This document shows positions 24,200-36,954 of a stretch of DNA of 64,000 nt, in pieces; position 1 is the stretch's first letter, and the number at the start of each line of letters is the position of its first letter. Under the pieces are notes generated by a model. It worked only from the letters and a program-made list of their open reading frames with translations. It had not been told where the DNA came from and did not search any database. The DNA is from Sanderia malayensis. Lineage: Eukaryota; Cnidaria; Scyphozoa; Semaeostomeae; Pelagiidae. The translations under genes and the position numbers were made by a program. The stretch spans positions 1 through 64,000 of the forward strand of contig RQOL01000951.1 in the NCBI GenBank assembly GCA_013076295.1, given 5' to 3'.

Positions 24200-27100
24200 A
24201 AATTAGCTTTCATTCCCACAATTTACACTAATGAAAATTAACTTTCATTCCCACAATTTACACCAATGAAAAAAAATTTTCATTCCCAAAAATTAAACTA
24301 GTAAAAATTAACTTTCATTCCCAAAATTTACCCTAATAAAAATTAGCTTTCATTCCCACAAATTACGCTAACCAAAAATAAAAATCCTTCCCACAATTTA
24401 TACCAATAAAAATTTACTTTCATTCCCACAATTTACACAAATAAAAATTAATTTTCATTCCCACATTTTACACTAATGAAAATTAACTTTCATTCCCACA
24501 ATTTGCACTAATAAAAAGACTTTCATTCCCACAATTGACACTAATAAAAAGACTTTCACTCCCACAATTGACACTGATAAAAATTAACTTTCATTCTCAC
24601 AATTTAAACTAAGAAAATTAACTTTTATACCCACATTTTACACGAATGAAAGTTAACATTCATTCCCATGGATTAAACTAATAAAAATTAACTTTCGTTC
24701 CCACAGTTTACACTAATGAAAATTAACTTTCATTCCCACAATTTATACATGAATCCAGGTAAATACATCAAAAATAATTGGAAACACTTTTAGTTACTTT
24801 TTTCCGTGATATTAACTTTCATTCCCACAATTTACACTAATGAAAATTTACATTCATTCCCACAATTTAAACATTAATCCACCTCATTTCAGAGAAAACT
24901 AATTGTAATACGCCTTTAGTTACTTTGTTCTTTGAAATTAACAGTCACTCTCACAATTCACACATGAATCCAGGTAGATGCATCTAAAGTTAATTGTAAA
25001 CACTTCTAGTTACTTTTTTCAGTGATATTAACATTCATTCCCACAATTTACAATAATAAAAATTATCTTTCATTCCCACAATTTACACTAATGAAAATTA
25101 ACTTTCATTCCCAAAATTTACACTAAAGAAAATTAACAATCATTCCCACAATTTATACATGAATCCAGGTAAATACATCAAAAACTAATTGAAAACACTT
25201 CTAGTTACTTTTTCAGTGATATTAACTTTAATTCCCACAGTTTACACTTATGACAGTTTACATTCATTCCCACAATGTACACATGAATCCACCTCAATTC
25301 AGCGAAAACTAATTGTAATACACCTTTAGTTAGTTTGTTCTTTGAAATTAACAGTCATTCCCACAACTCACACATGAATCCAGGTAGATGAATCTAAAGT
25401 TAATTGAAAACACCTCTAGTTACTTTTTTCAATGATATTAACATTCATTCCCACAAATTACACTAATAAATATTACCTTTCATTCCCGCAATTTACACTA
25501 AAAAAATTAACTTTTATACCCCCAATTTACACGAATGAAAATTAACATTCATGCCCGTGATTTACACTAAAAAACCATAACTTTCATTCCCACAATTTGC
25601 ACTAATAAAAATTAACTTTCCTTCCCACAAATTTCAGCAATGAAAATTAACTTTGATTCCCACAATTTACACTTTAAAAAGACCTTCATTCCCACAATTT
25701 AAACTAAAAAAATTAACTTTTATACCCCCAATTTACACGAATGAAAGTTAACATTCATTGCCATGGATTAAACTAATAAAAATTAACTTTCATTCCCACA
25801 ATTTACACTAATGAAAATTAACTTTCATTCCCACAATTTACACTAATGAAAATTAACTTTCATTCCCACAATTTACACCAATGAAAATTAATTTTCATTC
25901 CCAAAAATTAAACTAGTAAAAATTTACTTTCATTCCCAAAATTTACACTAATAAAAATTAGCTTTCATTCCCACAATTTACGCTAACCAAAAATAAAAAT
26001 CCTTCCCACAATTTATACCAATAAAAATTTACTTTCATTCCCACAATTTACACAAATAAAAATTAATTTTCATTCCCACAATTTACACTAATGAAAATTA
26101 ACTTTCATTCCCACAATTTGCACTAATAAAAAGACTTTCATTCCCACTATTGACACTAATAAAAAGACTTTCATTCCAACAATTGACACTAATAAAAATT
26201 AACTTTCATTCTCACAATTTAAACTAAGAAAACTAACTTTTATACCCACAATTTACACGAATGAATGTTAACGTTCATTCCCATGGATTAAACTAATAAA
26301 AATTAACTTTCGTTCCCACAGTTTACACTAATGAAAATTAACTTTCATTCCCACAATTTATACATGAATCCAGGTGAATACATCAAAAACTAATTGGAAA
26401 CACTTTTAGTTACTTTTTTCCGTGATATTAACTTTCATTACCACAATTTACACTAATGAAAATTTACATTCATTCCCACAATTTACACATTAATCCACCT
26501 CAATTCAGAGAAAACTAATTGTAATACGCCTTTAGTTACTTTGTTCTTTGAAATTAACAGTCATTCTCACAATTCACACATGAATCCAGGTAGATGCATC
26601 TAAAGTTAATTGTAAACACTTCTAGTTACTTTTTTCAGTGATATTAACATTCATTCCCACAATTTACAATAATAAAAATTATCTTTCTTTCTCACAATTT
26701 ACACTAATGAAAATTAACTTTCATTCCCACAATTTACACTAATGAAAATTAACTTTCATTCCCAAAATTTACACTAACGAAAATTAACAATCATTCCTAC
26801 AATTTATACATGAATCCAGATAAATACATCAAAAACTAATTGAAAACACATCTACTTACTTTTTTCAGTGATATTAACTTTAATTCCCACAATTTACACT
26901 TATGACAGTTTACATTCATTCCCACAATAAACACATGAATCCACCTCAATTCAGCGAAAACTAATTGTAATACACCTTTAGTTAGTTTGTTCTTTGAAAT
27001 TAATAGTCATTCCCACAACTCACACATGAATCCAGGTAGATGAATCTAAAGTTAATTGAAAACACCTCTAGTTACTTTTTTCAATGATATAAACATTCAT

Positions 27101-27230
27101 TCCCACAAATTACACTAATAAATATTACCTTTCATTCCCGCAATTTACACAAAAAAAATTAACTTTTATACCCCCAATTTACACGAATGAAAATTAACAT
27201 TCATGCCCGTGATTTACACTAAAAAACCAT
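24200..27230 (+). repeat. Higher-order repeat, about 1.65 kb, two copies
   Basis: Matching landmarks are CAGAGAAAACTAATTG near 24890 and 26506 (spacing about 1616), and the variant CACTAAAAAACCATAAC at 25565 and 27217 (spacing 1652). The same variant order, including GCTAACCAAAAAT, is present in both. Downstream, 27230-27560 has an extra 87+64-bp module relative to the earlier copy. Confidence 0.75.
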
Positions 27231-30200
27231 AACTTTCATTCCCACAATTTTCACTAATGAAAATTAACTTTCATTCCCACAATTTACACCAATGAAATTT
27301 AATTTTCATTCCAACAATTTACACCTTATCCCACGGTAATAAATCTAAAATTTAATGAAAAACCTGTTCACATGTTTTGAGTTACATTAACATTAATTCC
27401 CGCAAACTACAAATGAATAACCGTAAAACGGATCAATCCAATGAAAATATAACTTTCATTCCCACAATTTGCACTAATAAAAATTAACTTTCGTTCCCAC
27501 AAATTTCAGCAATGAAAATTAACTTTGATTCCCACAATTTGCACTTTAAAAAGACCTTCATTCCCACAATTTAAACTAAAAAAATTAACTTTTATACCCC
27601 CAATTTACACGAATGAAAGTTAACATTCATTCCCATGGTTTAAACTAATAAAAATTAACTTTCATTCCCACAATTTACACTAATGAAAATTAACTTTCAT
27701 TCCCACAATTTACACTAATGAAAATTAACTTTCATTCCCACAATTTACACCAATGAAATTTAATTTTCATTCCCAAAAATTAAACTAGTAAAAATTAACT
27801 TTCATTCCCAAAATTTACACTAATAAAAATTAGCTTTCATTCCCACAATTTACGCTAACCAAAAATGAAAATCCTTCCCACAATTTATACCAATAAAAAT
27901 TTACTTTCATTCCAACAATTTACACAAATAAAAATTAATTTTCATTCCCACATTTTACACTAATGAAAATTAACTTTCATTCCCACAATTTGCACTAATA
28001 AAAAGACTTTCATTCCCACTATTGACACTAATAAAAAGACTTTCATTCCAATAATGGACACTAATAAAAATTAACTTTCTCATTCTCACAATTTAAACTA
28101 AGAAAATTAACTTTTATACCCACAATTTACACGAATGAATGTTAACATTCATTCCCATGGATTAAACTAATAAAAATTAACTTTCGTTCCCACAGTTTAC
28201 ACTAATGAAAATTAACTTTCATTCCCACAATTTACACCTTGTCCCACTGTAATAAATCTAAAATTTAATGAAAAACCTGTTCACATGTTTTGAGTTACAT
28301 TAACATTAATTCCCGCAAACTACAAATGAATAACCGTAAAACGGATCAATCCAATGAAAATATAACTTTCATTCCCACAATTTACACTAATAAAAATTAA
28401 CTTTCATTCCCACAATTTACACCAATGAAAATTAATTTTCATTCCCAAAAATTAAACTAGTAAAATTTAACTTTCATTCCCAAAATTTACACTAATAAAA
28501 ATTAGCTTTCATTCCCACAATTTACGCTAACCAAAAATGAAAATCCTTCCCACAATTTATCCAATAAAAATTATCTTTCATTCCCACAATTTACACTAAT
28601 GAAAATTAACTTTCATTCCCAAAATTTACACTAAAGAAAATTAACAATCATTCCCACAATTTATACATGAATCCGGGTAAATACATCAAAAACTAATTGA
28701 AAACACTTCTAGTTACTTTTTTCAGTGATATTAACTTTAATTCCCACAGTTTACACTTATGACAGTTTACATTCATTCCCACAATGTACACATGAATCCT
28801 CCTCAATTCAGCGAAAACTAATTGTAATACACCTTTAGTTAGTTTGTTCTTTGAAATTAACAGTCATTCCCACAACTCACACATGAATCCAGGTAGATGA
28901 ATCTAAAGTTAATTGAAAACACCTCTAGTTACTTTTTTCAATGATATTAACATTCATTCCCACAAATTACACTAATAAATATTACCTTTCATTCCCGCAA
29001 TTTACACTAAAAAAATTAACTTTTATACCCCCAATTTACACGAATGAAAATTAACATTCATGCCCGTGATTTACACTAAAAAACCATAACTTTCATTCCC
29101 ACAATTTACACTAATGAAAATTAATGTATATTCACACAATTTACAATAAAAAAAATTAACTTTTATACCCCCCAATGCACACGAATGAAAGTTAACATTC
29201 ATTCCCATGATTTACACTAATGAAAATTAACTTTCATTCCCACAATTTACACCAATGAAAATTAATTTTCATTCCAACAATTTGCACCTTATCCCACGGT
29301 AATAAATCTAAAATTTAATGAAAAACCTGTTCACATGTTTTGAGTTACATTAACATTAATTCCCGCAAACTACAAATGAATAAACGTAAAAACGGATCAA
29401 TCTAATGAAAACATAACATCCATTCCCACAATTTACACTAATAAAAATTAACTCTCGTTCCCACAATTTTCACCAATGAAAATTAACTTTCATTCCCACA
29501 ATTTGACTAATAAAAAAAATTTTCATTCCCACAATATACACTAATGAAAATTAATGTTTATTCACACAATTTACAATAAGAAAAATTAACTTTTATACCC
29601 CCCAATGCACACGAATGAAAGTTAACATTCATTCCCATGATTTACACTAATAAAAATTAACTTTCATTCCCACAATTTACACTAATTAAAAGTAACTTTC
29701 AGCCCCCCAGTTTACACCAATGAAAATTAATTTTCATTCCCACAATGTAAACATTATTCCACGGTAATAAATCTAAAATTTAATGGAAAACCTGTTTACA
29801 TGTCTTGAGTGACATTAACATCAATTCCCGCAAATTACAAATGAATAAACGTAAAAACGGATCAATCTAATGAAAATATAACATCCATTCCCACAATTTA
29901 CACTAATAAAAATTAACTGTCGTTCCCACAAATTTCACCAATGAAAATTAACTTTCATTCCAACAATTTGACTAATAAAAAAACTTTCATTCCCACAATT
30001 TACACTAATAAAAATTAACTTTCATTCCCACAATTTACGCTAACGAAAAATAACAATCCTTCCCACAAATTATACCAATAAAAATTTACTTTCATTCCCA
30101 CAATTTACACAAATAAAAATTTATTTTCATTCCCACAATTTACATTAACGAAAATTAACAATCATTTCTGCAATTTCTACATGAATCCAGGTAAATATAT

Positions 30201-33200
30201 CAAAAACTAATTGAAAACATTTCTAGTTACTTTTTTCAGTGATATTAATATTCGTTCCCATGATTTAAACTAATAAAAATTCACTTTCATTCCCACAATT
30301 TACACTAATGAAATTTAGCTTTCATTCCCACAATTTACAATAACGAAACTTAACAATCATTCCCACAATTCACACATGAATCAAGGTAGATGCATCTAAA
30401 GTTAATTGAAAACACTTCTAGTTACTTTTTTCAGTGATATTAATATTCGTTCCCATGATTTAAACTAATAAAAATTCACTTTCATTCCCACAATTTACAC
30501 TAATGAAATTTAGCTTTCAATCCCACAATTTACACTAACGAAACTTAACAATCATTCCCACAATTCACACAAGAATCAAGGTAGATGCATCTAAAGTTAA
30601 TTGAAAACACTTCTATTTACTTTTTTCAGTGATATTAAGATTCATTCCACAATTTTCACTAATAAAAATTAATGTTCATTCTCACAATTTACAATAAGAA
30701 AATTTAACTTTTATACCCACAATGCACACGAATGAAAGTTAACATTCATTCCCATGATTTAAACTAATAAAAATTAACTTTCAGTCCCATAAATTACGCT
30801 AATGAAAATTAACTTTCATTCCCACAATTTACACTAACGAAACTTAACAATCATTCCCACAATTTATACATGAATCCAGGTAAATACATCAAAAAGTAAT
30901 TGAAAACACTTCTAGTTACTTTTTCAGTGATATTAACTTTCATTCCCACAATTTACTCTAAGAAAAATTAACTTTTATTCCCCGAACTTACTCTAACGAA
31001 AAATACAATCCTTCCCATAATTTATACCAATAAAAATTTACTTTCATTTCCACAATTTACACAAATAAAAATTAACTTTCATTCCCACAATTTACATTAA
31101 CGAAAATTAACAATCATTCCCACAATTTATACATGAATCCAGGTAAATACATCAAAAACTAATTGAAAACACTTCTAGTTACTTTTTTCAGTGATATTAA
31201 CTTTCATTCCCACATTTTACACTTATGACAGTTTACATTCGTTCCCACAATGTACACATGAATCCACCGCAATTCAGCGAAAACTAATTGTAATACACTT
31301 TTAGTTACTTTGTTCTTTGAAATTAACAGTCATTCCCACAATTTACTCATCAATCCCGGTAAATACATCTAAAACCAACTGAAAACACTTCTAGTTATTT
31401 TTTTAACTGATATAAATATTCATTCCCACAATTTACGCTAACCAAAAATGAAAATCCTTCCCACAATTTATACCAATAAAAATTATCTTTCATTCCCACA
31501 ATTTACACTAATGAAAATTAACTTTCATTCCCAAAATTTACACTAAAGAAAATTAACAATCATTCCCACAATTTATACATGAATCCAGGTAAATACATCA
31601 AAAACTAATTGAAAACACTTCTAGTTACTTTTTTCAGTGATATTAACTTTAATTCCCACAGTTTACACTTATGACAGTTTACATTCATTCCCACAATGTA
31701 CACATGAATCCTCCTCAATTCAGCGAAAACTAATTGTAATACACCTTTAGTTAGTTTGTTCTTTGAAATTAACAGTCATTCCCACAACTCACACATGAAT
31801 CCAGGTAGATGAATCTAAAGTTAATTGAAAACACCTCTAGTTACTTTTTTCAATGATATTAACATTCATTCCCACAAATTACACTAATAAATATTACCTT
31901 TCATTCCCGCAATTTACACTAAAAAAATTAACTTTTATACCCCCAATTTACACGAATGAAAATTAACATTCATGCCCGTGATTTACACTAAAAAACCATA
32001 ACTTTCATTCCCACAATTTTCACTAATGAAAATTAACTTTCATTCCCACAATTTACACCAATGAAATTTAATTTTCATTCCAACAATTTACACCTTATCC
32101 CACGGTAATAAATCTAAAATTTAATGAAAAACCTGTTCACATGTTCTGAGTTACATTAACATTAATTCCCGCAAACTACAAATGAATAACCGTAAAACGG
32201 ATCAATCCAATGAAAATATAACTTTCATTCCCACAATTTGCACTAATAAAAATTAACTTTCGTTCCCACAAATTTCAGCAATGAAAATTAACTTTGATTC
32301 CCACAATTTGCACTTTAAAAAGACCTTCATTCCCACAATTTAAACTAAAAAAATTAACTTTTATACCCCCAATTTACACGAATGAAAGTTAACATTCATT
32401 CCCATGGTTTAAACTAATAAAAATTAACTTTCATTCCCACAATTTACACTAATGAAAATTAACTTTCATTCCCACAATTTACACTAATGAAAATTAACTT
32501 TCATTCCCACAATTTACACCAATGAAATTTAATTTTCATTCCCAAAAATTAAACTAGTAAAAATTAACTTTCATTCCCAAAATTTACACTAATAAAAATT
32601 AGCTTTCATTCCCACAATTTACGCTAACCAAAAATGAAAATCCTTCCCACAATTTATACCAATAAAAATTTACTTTCATTCCAACAATTTACACAAATAA
32701 AAATTAATTTTCATTCCCACATTTTACACTAATGAAAATTAACTTTCATTCCCACAATTTGCACTAATAAAAAGACTTTCATTCCCACTATTGACACTAA
32801 TAAAAAGACTTTCATTCCAACAATGGACACTAATAAAAATTAACTTTCATTCTCACAATTTAAACTAAGAAAATTAACTTTTATACCCACAATTTACACG
32901 AATGAATGTTAACATTCATTCCCATGGATTAAACTAATAAAAATTAACTTTCGTTCCCACAGTTTACACTAATGAAAATTAACTTTCATTCCCACAATTT
33001 ATACATGAATCCAGGTAGATACATCAAAAACTAATTGGAAACACTTTTAGTTACTTTTTTCCGTGATATTAACTTTCATTCCCACAATTTACACTAATGA
33101 ATATTTACATTCATTCCCACAATTTACACATTAATCCACCTCAATTCAGAGAAAACTAATTGTAATACGCCTTTAGTTACTTTGTTCTTTGAAATTAACT

Positions 33201-34133
33201 GTCATTCTCACAATTCACACATGAATCCAGGTAGATGCATCTAAAGTTAATTGTAAACACTTCTAGTTACTTTTTTCAGTGATATTAACATTCATTCCCA
33301 CAATTTACAATAATAAGAATTATCTTTCTTTCTCACAATTTACACTAATGAAAATTAACTTTCATTCCCATAATTTACACTAATGAAAATTAACTTTCAT
33401 TCCCAAAATTTACACTAACGAAAATTAACAATCATTCCCACAATTTATACATGAATCCAGGTAAATATATCAAAAACTAATTGAAAACACTTCTACTTAC
33501 TTTTTCAGTGATATTAATATTCGTTCCCATTATTTAAACTAATAAAAATTCACTTTCATTCCCACAGTTTACACAAATAAAAATTAACTTTCATTCCCAC
33601 AATTTACATTAACGAAAATTAACAATCATTCCCACAATTTATACATGAATCCAGGTAAATACATCAAAAACTAATTGAAAACACTTCTAGTTACTTTTTT
33701 CAGTGATATTAACTTTCATTCCCACATTTTACACTTATGACAGTTTACATTCGTTCCCACAATGTACACATGAATCCACCTCAATTCAGCGAAAACTAAT
33801 TGTAATACACTTTTAGTTACTTTGTTCTTTGAAATTAACAGTCATTCCCACAATTTACTCATCAATCCCGGTAAATACATCTAAAACCAACTGAAAACAC
33901 TTCTAGTTATTTTTTTAACTGATATAAATATTCATTCCCACAATTTACGCTAACCAAAAATGAAAATCCTTCCCACAATTTATACCAATAAAAATTATCT
34001 TTCATTCCCACAATTTACACTAATGAAAATTAACTTTCATTCCCAAAATTTACACTAAAGAAAATTAACAATCATTCCCACAATTTATACATGAATCCAG
34101 GTAAATACATCAAAAACTAATTGAAAACACTTC

Positions 34134-34135
34134 TA
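34134..34135. repeat. TA target-site duplication, left
   Basis: TA precedes the element here and TA follows it at 35213-35214. The sister repeat copy has a single TA at 31622-31623, the unoccupied site. Confidence 0.88.
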
Positions 34136-35212
34136 CACTGGGGTTCCAAAAGTATTGCAACGCCTGATAAAAAATGGCGTCTAGAAGTGGCCCTAGGCCT
34201 GAGCAAGGGAATTTACATAAAAATATATAAATACCAAACGGGCTTCAATAGCGAATTTCTTTAGCAGAAATATACTCAGAATTTCATAAATTTTCAAATG
34301 AAAACATAATTTAAACTATATCATATTGTTTTATAATAATATTAAAAGAAAACTGCGAAGAGGTCCCTTAAAAAATGTTTGCGAAAATTGATCAAAGTGG
34401 AGAAATTAAAACGCCAATAATTATAATTTCTTTCACTCAAAGCCACGCAAATTCTCTCTCATTTAAAAGAGAATGTTTTAAAACTTTGCAAAATATAAGA
34501 ATTATTTAGGTAACTGTCTTGACCTTTTACAATTCACAGTTTAAGTATTTGTTTATCATTTTAGGAATTTGATTTGACAAAACCTATTTTTCCGCAATAT
34601 TTTTTTTCAGAGTAAAAAAAGAAGGTTAAGCGCCATAACAAAAAATCAGACATGGATATTCCTATAATTTGTTTCAAATATTATAATTTGCTATAATTTT
34701 TAGGGGCTTAATATTTTCTGAAGTGAACGAAAATTTTATTTTTTAAAACCCAATTTGAAATTTGAAAAACAAAACATATGCTTCTGAAGTTGTAAACAAA
34801 AACTTAAACCGTGAATTGTAAAAGGTCAAGAGAGTTACCTAAATAATTCTTACATTTTTCAAAATGTTAAGGCATTCTCTTTTAAATGAGAGAGAATTTG
34901 CGTGGCTTTAAGTGAAAGAAATGATGATTATTGAAGTTTTAATTATTCTACTTCGATAAATTTTCGCAAACATTTTTTAAGGGACCTCTTCGCAGTTTTC
35001 TTTTAATATTATTGCAAAACAATATGATATGGTTTAAATTATGTTTTTATTAGGAAATTTATGAAATTTTGAGTATGTTTCTGCAAAAGGAATTCGCTAT
35101 TGAAACCCGTTTGGTGTTTATATATTGTTATGTAAATTTTCTTGCATAGGCCTCGGGCCACTTCTAGACGCCATTTTTCATCAGGCGTTGCAATACTTTT
35201 GGAACCCCAGTG
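34136..35212. mobile_element. Tc1/mariner-type foldback MITE, 1077 bp
   Basis: The ends are CACTGGGGTTCCAAAAG and its complement, with only one mismatch over the outer 57 bp. The inversion continues, less perfectly, for about 422 bp on each side (34136-34557 and 34791-35212), leaving a 233-bp AT-rich centre. The TA duplication and CACTG-type ends match Tc1/mariner non-autonomous elements. There is no ORF of useful length and no transposase motif, so it would depend on a transposase supplied elsewhere. Transcription through it would give a long hairpin RNA. Confidence 0.88.
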
Positions 35213-36954
35213 TAGTTACTTTTTTCAGTGATATTAACTTTAATTCCCACAGTTTACACTTATGACAGTTTACATTCATTCCCACAATGTACACATGAAT
35301 CCTCCTCAATTCAGCGAAAACTAATTGTAATACACCTTTAGTTAGTTTGTTCTTTGAAATTAACAGTCATTCCCACAACTCACACATGAATCCAGGTAGA
35401 TGAATCTAAAGTTAATTGAAAACACCTCTAGTTACTTTTTTCAATGATATTAACATTCATTCCCACAAATTACACTAATAAATATTACCTTTCATTCCCG
35501 CAATTTACACTAAAAAAATTAACTTTTATACCCCCAATTTACACGAATGAAAATTAACATTCATGCCCGTGATTTACACTAAAAAACCATAACTTTCATT
35601 CCCACAATTTTCACTAATGAAAATTAACTTTCATTCCCACAATTTACACCAATGAAATTTAATTTTCATTCCAACAATTTACACCTTATCCCACGGTAAT
35701 AAATCTAAAATTTAATGAAAAACCTGTTCACATGTTCTGAGTTACATTAACATTAATTCCCGCAAACTACAAATGAATAACCGTAAAACGGATCAATCCA
35801 ATGAAAATATAACTTTCATTCCCACAATTTGCACTAATAAAAATTAACTTTCGTTCCCACAAATTTCAGCAATGAAAATTAACTTTGATTCCCACAATTT
35901 GCACTTTAAAAAGACCTTCATTCCCACAATTTAAACTAAAAAAATTAACTTTTATACCCCCAATTTACACGAATGAAAGTTAACATTCATTCCCATGGTT
36001 TAAACTAATAAAAATTAACTTTCATTCCCACAATTTACACTAATGAAAATTAACTTTCATTCCCACAATTTACACTAATGAAAATTCACTTTCATTCCCA
36101 CAATTTACACCAATGAAATTTAATTTTCATTCCCAAAAATTAAACTAGTAAAAATTAACTTTCATTCCCAAAATTTACCCTAATAAAAATTAGCTTTCAT
36201 TCCCACAATTTACGCTAACCAAAAATGAAAATCCTTCCCACAATTTATACCAATAAAAATTTACTTTCATTCCAACAATTTACACAAATAAAAATTAATT
36301 TTCATTCCCACATTTTACACTAATGAAAATTAACTTTCATTCCCACAATTTGCACTAATAAAAAGACTTTCATTCCCACTATTGACACTAATAAAAAGAC
36401 TTTCATTCCAACAATGGACACTAATAAAAATTAACTTTCATTCTCACAATTTAAACTAAGAAAATTAACTTTTATACCCACAATTTACACGAATGAATGT
36501 TAACATTCATTCCCATGGATTAAACTAATAAAAATTAACTTTCGTTCCCACAGTTTACACTAATGAAAATTAACTTTCATTCCCACAATTTATACATGAA
36601 TCCAGGTAGATACATCAAAAACTAATTGGAAACACTTTTAGTTACTTTTTTCCGTGATATTAACTTTCATTCCCACAATTTACACTAATGAATATTTACA
36701 TTCATTCCCACAATTTACACATTAATCCACCTCAATTCAGAGAAAACTAATTGTAATACGCCTTTAGTTACTTTGTTCTTTGAAATTAACTGTCATTCTC
36801 ACAATTCACACATGAATCCAGGTAGATGCATCTAAAGTTAATTGTAAACACTTCTAGTTACTTTTTTCAGTGATATTAACATTCATTCCCACAATTTACA
36901 ATAATAAGAATTATCTTTCTTTCTCACAATTTACACTAATGAAAATTAACTTTC

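Larger units (their letters stand above)
23276..34135 (+). repeat. Satellite array, block 2
   Basis: The satellite resumes mid-unit at the retrotransposon's right end, in the same orientation and phase as block 1. It begins with the remaining AAAATTAACTTTC of the interrupted unit. It mixes 35-bp units (clean run near 25790-25895) with the 90/91-bp and 87+64-bp modules. I see no gene or RNA in these 10.9 kb. It includes a 1.65-kb repeat and the first copy of a 2.51-kb repeat. Confidence 0.95.

Noticed and set aside
34558..34790. Transposase remnant in the centre of the foldback element
   Set aside because: The 233-bp centre is AT-rich with stops in all frames examined and shows no DDE motif.
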